From the NCBI GenBank assembly GCA_009760855.2, contig WPIO01000011.1, positions 3,668,501 through 3,732,500 on the forward strand: 64,000 nt of DNA. The letters are read 5' to 3'. The stretch is from Cristatella mucedo. Lineage: Eukaryota; Bryozoa; Phylactolaemata; Cristatellidae. The notes under the pieces were generated by a model, which had not been told where the DNA came from, ran no database searches, and saw only the letters and a list, made by a program, of their open reading frames with translations. The position numbers and the translations under genes were made by a program. Each line of letters starts with the position of its first letter. Positions within the stretch are counted from its first letter, which is position 1. Shown here one piece after another: positions 53,159-64,000 of the stretch.

Positions 53159-53827
53159 GTGACAGCTCGGTCGGTCACTTGTGCTCCAGGCTTTGAGCCA
53201 GGTAGTTCAGTTGTGGTTTGCGTATACTGCGAGCTACAAGAGAGGACTGACGTACGCTACAGTTCACAATGGACGCCTGCGCGGCCACAGTGGCTGTCGA
53301 GTGGACTGCTCTGCTTAATACGCACGAAGACTAGAAATCTGTCGCCATTGGCACCAGTCGTTGCCGCCTGCACCGCTAGCATCGGCGCATGCGTACACGC
53401 ATTGTTGCTTCATCTGCAAGACGCTAGCTGCGGTTTTAATAGGCGCACGCTTCGCTGGCTGCTGTCGCCCGCCAGCGAGCAGGCCTTTGCGAGCGCTGCG
53501 CTTGCGAATGGAAGGCGTTGGCGCCGAAGCCGCGTGCGGCACGTGACACAGGATTGCGACGCCTTCGGATGCGGCGGAGTCCTATCGCCGCTGCTCGTGA
53601 ACAGCAGCGCTTGCGCTCTCTCGCATTCGCTTTTCGGGGTCACCGACCTTGCCGGCAATGCTGAGAGTGCGAGGCTAGACGCAGCGTTGAGAGGTACGCA
53701 AGGAAAAATGCCCACCGGAAACCTAGCTTCCAGAGTAACAGCTTCGCCCTCGAAGTTACCCTATGCAGGCGGCGCGGGTAGAAAGGAGAGACTCGGCTGC
53801 CACCTGCTCTCAAGTTGGATAAGATGA
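53159..53827 (+). other. open frame of 222 codons, function unknown
   Basis: One of the longer uninterrupted frames in the right half. It begins MTARSVTCAPGFEPGSS and has a Cys/Ala-rich middle (ACTASIGACVHALLLHLQ). No conserved motif, homologue or splice context was recognised. The sequence is GC-rich there, which makes chance ORFs likely, and the minus strand is open too. Confidence 0.15.
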
Positions 53828-54094
53828 GCTGATCGACGAGTCGGACAGGATGAGGAGGGATCAGGACTCTTCCTCATTCAAGAACTATGTCGTATCTCAA
53901 TCGTGCATAGGTTCTCGGGCGTTAGCATGCGCTCAGGTCGTGCCAGTGCAACCGGCCGTCAACCCTTGCAAGATAACTGTAGCTGCGGTTTTATTTAACC
54001 CGAGTACCTCAACTGGCTCGCTGTGACGTCGAGCGCTCCGGTTGAACGAGCAAGGGTGACTGAGTGTATGTGATCCTCTATATAAATAACAGGT
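53828..54094. other. intergenic, nothing recognised
   Basis: No structure seen. Confidence 0.3.
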
Positions 54095-54275
54095 ATATGT
54101 GTGTGTGTGTGTGTGTGTGTGTTTATACAATGTAGAATATAATTCAATTGTGCGTGCGTGTGTGTGTGCCTCTGTGTATGTGTGTGTGCCTCTGTGTGTG
54201 TGTTTGTATGTGTGTGTGTTTGTATGTGTGTGTGCCTCTGTGTGTGTGTTTGTATGTGTGCGTGCATGCGTGCGT
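54095..54275. repeat. (GT)n and GTGTGTGCCTCT minisatellite
   Basis: (GT)13 at 54095-54121, then from 54154 a higher-order array in which TGTGTGTGCCTCTG and TGTGTGTTTGTATG units alternate. Confidence 0.92.
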
Positions 54276-56494
54276 GAGTGCGTGCCAAATGTGTATACCC
54301 AAATAGAGTTGACGTCCGCTCTTGCTCAATGCAATGGCTTTATCCACCCTCCCCCTCCCTGCGAACGAAGACTGCACTAAGTGAACGACCCCTGTTTCTA
54401 ACCGGTAAGAAACGCAGTCCGAAGTGACGCTAAGTCGTTCCGAACGTGGCAGGCTCATGTGGGGCTGTAGGCCCCGAGTGGCGGCAAACATGTCGCCTCT
54501 TGACTTAAACTACGACGCGACGCTTGCACTCATGCAGGGTCGTAACTTTCGCGTCCTGTGCCTAAGGTTACTTAAGTAAACACAGCTACTGTACGAATGG
54601 CCTACTAGAGGGTTCGAATGTCCTCACGTTCGCAAAAACATTACGGCAGGTGCAAGCCAGATCGAAGCAGTACCTACCTTTGTCAAATGTGTAGGCGCGG
54701 CCAATGAACAATGAGCGACTGGTTCGCCACCAAGAGCCAACGGTCCGTTTGAGTAAATAGAACGAACAATGGGAGTGCGAATGAGGACGCTCGATCCAGT
54801 CGATATGGGAGACGGCGGGCGGTATGCGTGTTTAAATGTTATGCCATAATGCAGCTGAGTAAGACCTGGACGTCGTGTGCACCTCGGCACTACAGCCTGA
54901 TCAGGAGGTTCATGGGGCCTCACCCTACGAATGTTGGCTTGAGGTAGAGACGTCAGACGCCCGTCGGCACACTTTTAGCTACAGCTGACAGACAGCTAGA
55001 GAGAGCATGGCGGAACTTGGCCAGGAAACTCGTTGCTTGCGGCCAGTAGGCAACGTGGCATACCCGCGAGGTCACATGCACGATAGCCTTTCAAGACTAA
55101 CGGTTTTTCAAACACTAACTTAAACGCGCCGCCATCATGTAGAACTCATCTCGTGTACACTGCAAACTGTAAGCTGAGACCAGCGGTAACGACGCAGGGG
55201 AGAAGAGCTATGCATACTTCATACTAGCCAGCTGGCGCTCCTTCCGGTGCTTGAGTTTGCAGAGTAATCCTGGGCTCACCCGCAACCTCACGCCTGATCG
55301 GCTAAAAACCATCGCCCGCCCCCCCCCCCCCGTATCTGCGGCCGACTCGGCGTTCTGTACTCGCCCGAAAAGCTGTGCCCGCTCTCGGTTCGCGCTAGGC
55401 ACACAACTTATGCAACACTTTGAAGAAGAGGGTGTACCAGCCTATTGTGAACGTAGATCCGTATATGGCTCACGAGCCTCGGGATACTTTGCTCGAAGCG
55501 CTCGTACACATCGGGATAGCGGCTGTTTTGTCTGCCAAATAGCCTATCGCATTAGAAACTGTCAGCCAAAATGAACAGCTGTGGCTAAAAGAATTGGACT
55601 CGCTGCAGTGACTCGCAGTCGGCTCCAAAGAAGATGAGAGAGCGAATGCCCCCGCTGACCCTGTGACCTGCGACCAGCAGCCGTCTGCCTAGTGAAGGAC
55701 CGTTCAGTTCGGGAAGTAGAGCACACTAACTGCTAGAGTTCCGGAAGTACCGGAAGTAGAGTTCACTTACTGCTGGTGTGAATGTCGTTGCTTTCGTGTA
55801 GCTCTTATGTTATGCATTCTATCTGCTCCGTCTTGTTTAATTACCGTTACGTAGCGCTGATGGGCTGCATTAAGGAAAGTTAATAAGATAGAGCAAATAT
55901 AACACACAGCATAAGAACTATACTAACATAGCATATTCCATCCTTACGAAAATACGCTTCGCTTTTAATCGAAGTCGTTAAACTGAGCAGGCCGCTTGCC
56001 CCAGGTGGATCTCACGGAATGTCTGGACAGTGTCGCCGAGGCTGGGTAACTTTCTGTTCTCACAGCCAACTCGGTAGCCAGTGGCATCGCCTCAGTGATG
56101 GAAGTATTTGCCTCGGCTGTGTCCCGTACGTCGCGACATTTCAGAACCTGCTGCTGGCTGTGCAAGCAAAGCTGATGGCGCGTCAATTGTTAGCATGGCT
56201 AGAACAGCAGATTGTTGCCCAGTAGAGCCTGTAAATAACCTGATGCTAGGCGTCTGATTTGTATAGGCCATAACAGTCCTCTTTCGAAGCTGATATGCAC
56301 GACGTGCTGTCACGTCAATTCCTGCTTGCAGGGCATACATACAGTGTCCACGACTGGCCACCACTGTGCCCGATGACCAAGTGTCAGTTGACCTCCGGTA
56401 GTTCTCATGCCACAGCCGAGACAGGTCAGCCATTGGTAGGAGTTTGCCAGGCATTTGCAGTCGAGTCCACGAGATCCTTAGTGGCCATCCTAAT
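54276..56494. other. intergenic, nothing recognised
   Basis: A C12 run lies near 55320. A diverged direct duplication of about 40 bp (GGAAGTAGAGCACACTAACT / GGAAGTAGAGTTCACTTACT) lies at 55705-55775. Short ORFs match nothing I know. Confidence 0.3.
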
Positions 56495-56582
56495 TCATCC
56501 CTTTGCAGCAAATGTAAAGCGCCTAGAGAGAGATTGAGTTCTCTGAGGGCGCTTTATCAAGTGCATTATTATTATTATTGTT
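56495..56582 (+). mobile_element. LINE-A 3' tail
   Basis: CTTTGCAGCAAATGTAAAGC, GAGAGAGATTGAGTTCTCTG, CTTTATCAAGTGCATTATT. Confidence 0.85.
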
Positions 56583-56597
56583 ATCTATTCTATTGCC

Positions 56598-56769
56598 CAA
56601 TGGCGTTTCTAGATTATCCTAGGTTTTGTGCGCCCGTGGACAAACTACACGGATGAAGCCCCCCCCCCCCAGTATTAGGCGGCCAATTTTAGCGCCCCCT
56701 GATCCAGCACCCCTGGTCCAGCCCCCGGGGTGGGGACGTATATCCCGCTGCCCCCTCGGTACGCCACTG
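56598..56769. mobile_element. hAT-type MITE, second copy
   Basis: Ends CAATGGCGTTTC and the reverse complement of CAGTGGCGTACC. The inner end GTACGCCACTG with CCCCCTCGG and the CCAGCACCCCTGGTCCAG block match the copy at 11292-11452. The flanks CTATTGCC and CTCCTGCT agree at 5 of 8 bases. Confidence 0.65.
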
Positions 56770-57035
56770 CTCCTGCTGCCGACTCTGGTACGTCCTTTCC
56801 AGCCTTCGTCCTGAGCTGCTTCTTCCATGCTACGTCACTTCCTCGACTGCCCTCCTGACTAAGCCATGCCTCTCACTTTCTCTTTGTGCCGTCAGATGAA
56901 GTCTGTTGGCCACCGAATGCATACGTACCGAAAGCCGTTTAGGCTAAAAGGTGGCAATAGGAAACTTTCCTTCGTCACACCCACTTAGCCTTTTCGCCTT
57001 TATGGAGTACAGCCGGGGGATAGATACGTCACATG
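56770..57035 (+). mobile_element. LINE-B 3' end
   Basis: CTGCTGCCGACTCTGGTACG, CTTCCATGCTACGTCACTTC, AAGTCTGTTGGCCACCGAAT; it decays near TAGATACGTCACA. Confidence 0.8.
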
Positions 57036-57049
57036 GGCACACATTTGAG

Positions 57050-58860
57050 TCTCCGACGCTCGCCACTTGCTGTCCGTAGCTCTCTGCTGCTCGTTTATTG
57101 CTCCGGTTCTTCGTTGCCGCCGCCTGCATGACAGACAGGCGGCGGCAACGGCCGTCCAGGGCAGCCCGTTGGTCGAGCTGCTGTCCGAGCGGCCGCGGCG
57201 AGGACGCGAGGCTGAGCCAGTCTCGATGAACGTAAGTCGGTGTTCCACGAGAAGGAAATCATCATTCGTTACCAGCGGCTCGGAGAACGGAGCGTGACAT
57301 GAGGAGCAGAGAGCAAAGATGACCGTCCGTCCAGCCTCGACAGCTGGAGAGTAAGGCTAGTCAGCGGGTCTGCCAAGCCACCCCCGTGCCGACGGAAATG
57401 CGGACAGCTGAGGCTGGCGAGTGCGTGCGTTAGCTAAGCCCGCTGCACGTGTGCGAGGTTGCAGCAGGCAGCGGCGACTGGGGGTGCAGGCGACAGCTTC
57501 GGCAGTGCGGAAATTTAAGGTTAAGGCGAGCGGCCGATGACCGCGACAGCTCATCGGGGCGTCACTGTTGTCACTACTTCGGGATGCAACTGCCGCTTGT
57601 AGCCGGTCGCTCAGTCCTGCAGCTGCAGGACTGAGCGACCAGCTACAAGCGGCGGCAGCAGCAGCGCCCGCTGCTTCCGAGGAAGAAAGTAGGTCACGCG
57701 GCTTTTCTTTTTCTCTTCATCTGCTCATCCTGGCGAAGGCGAACGTAGCCCCCCTCCATCCACTCTTCAGAGGAGAACCGAGTGGCTGCATTCGGAATCA
57801 ATTCGGCATACCAGCTGCCGAAGCACTCTCTTACTCTCTCGGCGAACTTGCCCACTGATGTAGACGTGGACCGGCCGCTGAAATTTTACAGAGCAACAGA
57901 AGCCCTTGGTAAATTCGTGAGCCGACGGGCCAACTTGCAATTGCGAGACGCCGCCACGTCGTGGGTCCGACGAAAAACTGCGATACACTGCGAAAAGGCT
58001 CCGCCTCCGCAATAAACGTCGGTAAATGCGGCTTTGATTCCATGCGATTTGATTCCTTTGATTCCGCGCGCGGCGGGCGCGCCCCCTCGAAGCGCCAGTG
58101 CTAACGGACCGAGTGGCAACTCCAACGCCCCCCCCCCCACCAACCACCGCCACCCGGGGACAAACGTCGGTGCCGCAATGCCCATCCTCGCGCGCGCGCA
58201 AACCCAGAGCGACCTTCTCTTCGAACACTTTAGCGACCTCTTGCGACGCTCCGAACTCACATGCAAACTCGCGCGTCGTCGTCTGCTCTTCACGTTTGAG
58301 CGCGCACTTTGGCGAAAGCGCTCAGCCGTACGCCCGCGGCGGAACGCTTTCGCCTAAACGCGCGCGCTCAGGCAGAAAGGGTGCCGCCCGCCGCCGCCTA
58401 CCACTCGAGGAGCGGCCGGCCGGCAATGGAGCTGTCGGGCGTGCACGGCGACCGTCGCCATGGCGGTGCGAGGCGCGCGGCGCCCGCCGGGCGCGCGCCG
58501 ACGGCGCGGCCTTTGTCCGCGTTCGCTGCACCGATGAGGCGCCGCGTTGACCTCGTGCGTCCGACGGGTCGCTGCTGGCGCGGCGCGGCGGCGAGCGGTG
58601 CCGCGCCAGCAGCGAAAGCTTTACTCGCCCCACGCCGCGGCGGCGAGCGGCGGACGCGCAACGGCCCGCCGAGGAGAGGTGAGGGAAGAGGAGGAAAGCC
58701 GATTCGGCGAGCTCGCGCCCGACGGAGCGGCCTGCGGAACTCTCTCGGGCGCGCGGCTGCACAGATCGACGAGCGTCGGTGGCGACGGCGGCCAGCCGAA
58801 CGCAGACAGGCGCCCTAGGGTACCGGACGAGGCAGACGAGGCCGGCTTGCGTGCCGGTCA
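57050..58860. promoter_or_regulatory. CpG-rich block, possible CpG island / promoter
   Basis: About 1.8 kb is far richer in GC and CpG than its surroundings, most strongly at 58000-58830. It could be the promoter and first exon of an unseen gene to either side. All six frames have long openings because stops are rare, so none of the ORFs (for example 58322-58903 minus, 193 codons) can be trusted. Three strong hairpins lie inside (see findings). Confidence 0.4.
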
Positions 58861-59089
58861 GACGAGGCAGTCTGAGCGAGTCCAGATTTTCGCGAAACGG
58901 CACTGTAACTGGGAGGTCGGCATGCTAGACTCGGACACGAATGCTCGCCTCTCCCCGAAACCGAAGCCCGAGCAATTGCCATTGCTCAGGCAAGCCACAC
59001 CAGGCTAGGTTTAGATAGGTAGGCTTCGCGAAACTGAAGCGTCGGCGAGCGGCTTGAGAGGCAGCAGACGACGCAGCGCTGCTCCTATA

Positions 59090-59164
59090 GTAAAAGAAAA
59101 GGCCTATAAACAGATTTTTGCCTCGCGACAGAAGAGCATTAGCGACTCTCGCTGCCACTGGCAA

Positions 59165-59227
<63 letters not shown>

Positions 59228-59237
59228 CTGCCACTGG

Positions 59238-59295
<58 letters not shown>

Positions 59296-59365
59296 GCCTG
59301 CTGCAGGACTCGCACCTGCAACACGTGCAGGTACGGAAGAGCGAGCGAATTACAACTAGGCTCGG
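59090..59365 (-). mobile_element. SINE-1 with (AT)n expansions
   Basis: Fragments CTATAAACAG, GCGACAGAAGAGCATTAGCG and CGCTGCCACTGGCAAT (body), then GCAGGACTCGCACCTGCAAC (B-box region), are in SINE-1 reverse order. Two (AT)n runs (59167-59226, 59241-59291) are separated by a second copy of CGCTGCCACTGGCAATATAT. Confidence 0.65.
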
Positions 59366-59479
59366 GGTAGCGGGCACGTAGACTCCGGTTCGGCTCGGTG
59401 GCGAAGCGAAGGTATCGCAAGGGCGGTCTGAGCAAGGCTGGAATACGCGGCGCTCGTAACGGTCTGAGCTGAGTGTCAA

Positions 59480-59905
59480 CCGACGCGTGCGAGACCAATG
59501 CCAGCGACGCCCCTGGACCTTGCGGCACGGCTAGCGACTTGTGAGTGCTGCACCAGTGCACGCAGGTAGGCCGACGGAGGCAGAAACATGCTAGCGACGA
59601 CGAGCGCCCATACCTTAGCGTATCGAGTCCGTACCCGTAATGCAGACAAGATATTTAATAGCAGCGGGCGGTTACAGGCGTTCAGCAGAGGACATGTCGT
59701 ACACCGATGGCGGTGTGGCCTAGAGCTCACGTCAGCTCCAATGCCAGTGCCCCGAGTCTGCAATCCTGACTGCCCCGCTATCTTTGTGCGCCAGCATGAG
59801 GCCTTAGCAATCAAATATCCTATAGTCGCATGGTCGCTAATAATGATCGCTGCCATAATTGGGCTGGTTTAGCTGGCTTCACCAGTACAAAGGCACGTCC
59901 TAAGA
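59480..59905 (-). repeat. dispersed repeat R1, copy 1
   Basis: The minus strand shares with copy 2 the blocks GCCAGCTAAACCAGCC, GAGCTCTAGGCCACA, GTACGGACT, ATACGCTAAGG, GTGCAGCAC and others in the same order. The element class is unknown. Confidence 0.75.
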
Positions 59906-60215
59906 GCCGGCACTAAGGATTCTAGATTTTCTCCTCGCGTGGAATTCCCTGTTGGTTAGATTGGAACTCTTGCGCTCTGATACGCAATGGCCGGCGTACA
60001 CTGGGCCCTTCAAGCCGAGCTTAACTTGCCAGCTAGCTAGCATCTGCTTCCGAGAGACCTAAATGCCTGCAGTCCGTCTATACAAAGCGACGAGTTCTAG
60101 TGCTTACCCGACGCATTCATATATTTGGTCCTGTTTGGAAAAAAAATACCGCAGACACATCAGCCCGTGGTGCATTCGTGGCGACCCGGTGTAACAGACA
60201 TACTGCCCAGAGTAT

Positions 60216-60330
60216 ACCCGGGGCTAAAGCGGCCTAGGCCACTTTAAGCCCCGGGTTAAAACGGGCCTAGGCCACTTCATACCCGGGGTGTAAATAGGCT
60301 AGGCCAAACTATACCCCGCCCGGGCCAGAA
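60216..60330. repeat. palindromic tandem array
   Basis: About three units of 33-37 bp, each with a (G)GCCTAGGCC core and CCCGGG-type flanks. The first unit (60216-60256) is almost a perfect palindrome. Confidence 0.85.
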
Positions 60331-61180
60331 TATTTCGCGTCTGAAAGATGACGCAGAGCACGAAATCTTTTGACTATCACTAATCCTTTTAATTATTGTT
60401 GATTGTTCAGTGAAATTATCCAAGCTGAGTCACAATGACTAGACGCATCGCTACGCTGGAGAGTTATCTACGTACGTACGTCTACAACGTACACACAGTC
60501 CGAGGGCTTTCTGTGCGCATACCCCTGCAAAAATTTCGACTCAAGAAGCAGTTTGTGCAACAGACGAGGGAGGCAGGTGAGAGATCAAAGTAATGAGTGC
60601 TACCACGTAGTACCGCATCTCATCGGCCTTCACCCATTCCTCGTCCAGAAGCATATTAACTTCAAGGTTGTATCAATGACTTTTGATAATAATAAAAAAT
60701 AATATGTCTTTAGTGAAGCACTATAAAATAACTAAATCTCCATCTAGACCCTTTATAATGCATCGCAAGAGGGGTTATAACCAAGCAATAATGACATGCA
60801 AGGCATCGCGATTGGATAAGCCTTGAAAGGCGGACAAGAATACACTCGCGCAACTACAGGTTATGAGGACCCTTGCTTGTTAGTAGTACCGTGCACTGAA
60901 TCGGGAAAAGAGTACGCACTCAAAGCACACAGGAAACGGATACATTTGCGAGTGGAATGGAAGGCGAGTACAAAAGCTCATTGACTTACTCACGACAGGC
61001 ACAGCTTCGCAGCGTGCTCGCATAGAAAAGACGATCAGCTCTGACCTCGGAGCGAGGATTACGGTCTAGAAGAGATTTGAAGTTGGTCAGGAGCACAACC
61101 TATGCCCGTCCATTCTGTTGCTCAGGCCGACCTGTCAAAACTACCTGATCGCGCTCCGCTCTTACAAACGCCGCGTGCTG
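60331..61180. other. intergenic between R1 copies
   Basis: A tail resembling SINE-2/LINE-A in reverse lies at about 60685-60765 (AATAATAAAAAATAATATG, GCACTATAAAATAACTAAAT). Nothing else was recognised. Confidence 0.4.
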
Positions 61181-61184
61181 TAAC

Positions 61185-61725
61185 CGCGGCGCCAGCTAAA
61201 CCAGCCGAATTATGCCGGCAGTTAGCTATTACTCGCGATCGTGCAATTGTAGAATAGTTTACTGCCGAGGCCGTATAAAAAGCAGGCGCCCTGAGATAGG
61301 CGGGAGTGAGGATGCATCCTCTCATCTCATCATCCATCGCATCATCATCCATCGCGTCATCATCCATCGCATCATCATCCATCGCATCATCATCCATCGC
61401 ATCATCATCCATCGCATCATCGTCCATCCACTCGGGGCATCCGGGCATTGGAGCTGACTTGAGCTCTAGGCCACATTGCAGTTGGAGTACGTCTGTAACC
61501 GTCCGCTGCTGCTAAATAGCCTTGTGCGCATTAAGGATACGGACTTTACTATACGCTAAGGAAGGAGTGCTCGTCGTCGCTGGCGCGTTTCTGCTACCGT
61601 CGGCATTGCTACGCGCATTGGTGCAGCACCACCGAGTACCTGGCCGTGCTACAGGCCGTTCAGGGTTCACCGGTAGTCGTCGCGCGCATACTGAGACTGG
61701 CACCGTTTCGAGCATAGTGCTTGCG
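61185..61725 (+). repeat. dispersed repeat R1, copy 2
   Basis: The same blocks as copy 1 in the opposite orientation, with a TATA-like GTATAAAAAGC at 61273 and a 15-bp minisatellite inserted in the middle. Confidence 0.75.
61326..61430. repeat. 15-bp minisatellite ATCATCATCCATCGC
   Basis: Seven nearly identical units. On the minus strand it would read as repeated MDDDA, but nothing suggests it is translated. Confidence 0.95.
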
Positions 61726-61879
61726 GCCTCGTTTTGACCGGACGTGGAAGCCGCACAACGCGTGCTTGTAGCAGCGCGGCCTCCGCGTCCAAGCAGAACG
61801 TGGGCCGCAATCGCTGCGCTCGCAATGGTGCTAGTCTCAGCCGACGTGCGCGACGAATACGTCCGACGCCCGAACCTGG

Positions 61880-62070
61880 TTACGTGGCTAGTGACTTGTA
61901 GGTGCAGCAGCACCGATGCAAAGCAGACGCACGCTAATGGTAGCGGAGTTTGGCAGCTACGAAGTGCTTCATTACCCTAGCATAGCTAGTTCACATCCAT
62001 AGCGGAGGAGATAAGTCTATTTGACAGCAGCGGACGGTACAGCAGCGGAGCGGCTCCTTGGATTAGCGCC
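61880..62070 (-). repeat. dispersed repeat R1, copy 3 (partial)
   Basis: The minus strand matches part of copies 1 and 2: GTACCGTCCGCTGCTGTCAA, CTAGCTATGCTAGGGTA and CGGTGCTGCTGCACCTACAA. More diverged than the other two. Confidence 0.6.
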
Positions 62071-62133
62071 CGTTGCAGCGCTGCTTAGCCCATGCAAAGT
62101 TTCGTTATGTAGCATGTTTCAGCTACACTCCTT

Positions 62134-62258
62134 CCGTGGCTCGTGGGTCAAGGCGCTCGCCATAGACGACCGAGGTTGTGGGGTCGAGCTCTGCGGCTTA
62201 TGCGAAGCGCGTGAATAGAGATTAAGTTATCTATGGGTGCTATAAAAATTAGTTATAC
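62134..62258 (+). mobile_element. SINE-2
   Basis: Head GTGGCTCGTGGGTCAAGGCG, B box GGTTGTGGGGTCGAGCTC, tail GAAGCGCGTGAATAGAGATT, AAGTTATCTATGGGTGCTAT. Confidence 0.8.
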
Positions 62259-63099
62259 TTACTAAGGCACACATTAGAGTTTGACTTCGCTTGCGAGCAA
62301 TTAAGCTTGGTAACCCGACAAAAGCTCGCAGGACAAATGCCCATTGACAAAGGCGCGCCGACACAAGCGTGCAAACAATAGTTTTAAGGGGATGCTGGTT
62401 TAAATAGATATTCATAGTTAGAGTATTTTATTAGAGAACATATCTACATAGTAAAAATCACATCGCAGAATAGTTATTGCCAGCTTTTAAATATATATTT
62501 TGAAATGGCATAATTACATAGAAAGAGTTAACATAGCCTAATAATGCTAGCCTATTTTTTTAGTTAAATGCTCAGGTTGTATGCGATACCTCAAAGGTGT
62601 ATTCTCTCTTGGCTGTTCCGAGGTAGATTGCTGATGTTTCGAGCAGGAATAATTGGGTCCCACGAATATGGCAATACACTTCGCAGCGAAATAGCTGCCA
62701 TTTATGCGAGACGCAGTGCTGCCGTGAAGTCTTTCACCAGTCAACGGTCGAGAAAATTACGGTAGTTTATTAACGCAGCCGACAAACAGAACGTGGACCG
62801 TATCCAAATACGGACAAAGAACAAGCAGCCAACGGGTTCAATATATAGTAGCCCTAAATGAATGTTATTGGCTGAGCAAGCCGTCATGCATATTAATTTT
62901 AAGACTATGTGCTCCTCTTCTGATCACGCTCTGATCGGTCGTAGCTGGTATGGCCTTGGCAGGGGGTCTAATGGCTTAGGTGCGGCCAGTCAGCTGTGGT
63001 CTGCAGCTCCGTAAATAGCCGGTGTCCTGAGTCAGTCAGCGATGCACTGCAAGTCAAGGTTAAATCGTCCGGCGCAGTGGCTGTGAAAGCGAATTCAGC
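62259..63099. other. intergenic, AT-rich, nothing recognised
   Basis: No supported gene or known repeat. Confidence 0.3.
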
Positions 63100-63760
63100 C
63101 AACAGTTTACACAATACATATCAGAACACTGCGGCTGGGATTCCAAATTATACGGAATAGTATTACGGGCTGCTCACTAAAGTTCATGCAAATTGAGCAT
63201 GTGCGTTATCGTGGCCTAAAATGGCACTGACCAGCCAGCCTTTTTACACAATCGAACGGCAGCACACCTGCTATTTCCATGAAGATCTTCGCAAAACTAC
63301 AAATTAGATTTCAAATCATAGAGAACGGTATGGCTAGTATACTCGCCACATTTCACGGGACATTCCTTGTGCGTTCTCATGCTAAGACCTCCGATGGCCC
63401 GGCCCAAATTGCAGCCAAAAACATTCAAACTGCAATAAAGCTGCCATTTCCATAAGAAGCTATTGCACAGCTGCAGTTCTGATTCTTAACTATATACACC
63501 AGTGCTCCACGTTTACCCACTACATTTCACACGACTTCTCTTTCGCGTTCACATCCTACGGCCTCCTTTGACCCGGCCGAGATGGTAGCCCTAAACAATT
63601 TAGATGTGATAAAGCTAAAATGTTAACAGTAAGAGTTAGCAAACTGCCGTTTTGATTCCAAACTATGAAAAACTGTGTTTCGGGTTTACTCACCGCATTC
63701 TATGCGATTGCTATGGCCACTGATGACCCAGGCACGGGAGGCCATAGCGTTAAAACACGC
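63100..63760. repeat. tandem repeat of about 171 bp, four diverged units
   Basis: Anchor motifs GATTCCAAATTATA (63139), GATTTCAAATCATA (63307), GATTCTTAACTATA (63481) and GATTCCAAACTATG (63654) are spaced 168, 174 and 173 bp apart. Other blocks (GCTATTTCCAT / GCCATTTCCAT, ACTCGCCACATTTCAC / ACCCACTACATTTCAC / ACTCACCGCATTCTAT) keep the same register. It may continue past the edge. Confidence 0.8.
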
Positions 63761-64000
63761 CAGACCGATGTCATGAAAGTAGTGGGTAAACTCAAAGTGA
63801 TTATATCTATAATGTGGAATAAAAACCACAATTTCATCACAGATGTTTCTGAAATGATAGCTGTATCGCTGTCGGAATATGTAGTAGGGAGGCTCTCTGG
63901 TCCAGGCCATTTGAGCCCAAACCACAAGACAGCCGATGCGCTATGCTGTGAACTTTTACTGTTAAACCCGGAAAACGGTTGTCAGTAAATTAGTATCAAA
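63761..64000. other. window end, nothing recognised
   Basis: An open frame from 63665 to 63988 (107 codons, +) begins inside the tandem repeat and matches nothing I know. Confidence 0.3.

Noticed and set aside
58098-58903. Overlapping ORFs of 107-193 codons on both strands
   Set aside because: All frames are open in this CpG-rich block; Arg/Ala/Pro-rich compositions and no domain.
61326-61430. CRISPR-like array
   Set aside because: Units are contiguous 15-mers with no spacers, in an animal genome.

Overview
This is eukaryotic nuclear DNA from an animal. It holds spliced exons with GT-AG introns, non-LTR retrotransposons, tRNA-derived SINEs and many simple repeats. CpG is not depleted, and the one recognisable protein is clearly diverged from its human orthologue, so I infer an invertebrate or early-branching chordate. 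I cannot name the species from sequence alone.

The one host gene I can support is the orthologue of DSTYK, the dual serine/threonine and tyrosine protein kinase (also called dusty or RIPK5). It lies on the minus strand across the left half. The first coding exon is near 32.0 kb and the gene runs off the left edge. Eight coding exons can be placed at 32039-31910, 31720-31227, 30994-30379, 28759-28607, 20260-20157, 12095-11914, 10919-10711 and 3771-3615. Each has GT/AG borders and reading phases that match its neighbours, giving about 681 codons. They cover the N-terminal region, the helical middle and the N-lobe of the kinase up to the alpha-C helix. The rest of the kinase domain must lie beyond base 1.

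The introns and the upstream half (32-64 kb) are built mostly of transposon debris. Two CR1/L2-like LINE families recur. LINE-A ends in a short hairpin-like 3' end followed by (ATT)n; LINE-B ends in ACATTAC repeats. There are two tRNA-derived SINE families, and the 3' tail of SINE-2 is homologous to the 3' end of LINE-A. I also see a small hAT-type MITE with a perfect 8-bp target duplication, a pogo-like transposase remnant and an LTR-like pair. Nested insertions are common, and several keep visible target-site duplications.

The right end is different. A CpG-rich block at 57.05-58.86 kb carries three strong hairpins. Three related copies of a repeat lie in alternating orientation at 59.5-62.1 kb, with a palindromic tandem array between them at 60.2 kb and a 15-bp minisatellite inside one copy. 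A diverged tandem repeat of about 171 bp runs from about 63.1 kb to at least 63.76 kb. No second protein-coding gene could be recognised in the right half. The long ORFs there sit in repeats or GC-rich DNA.
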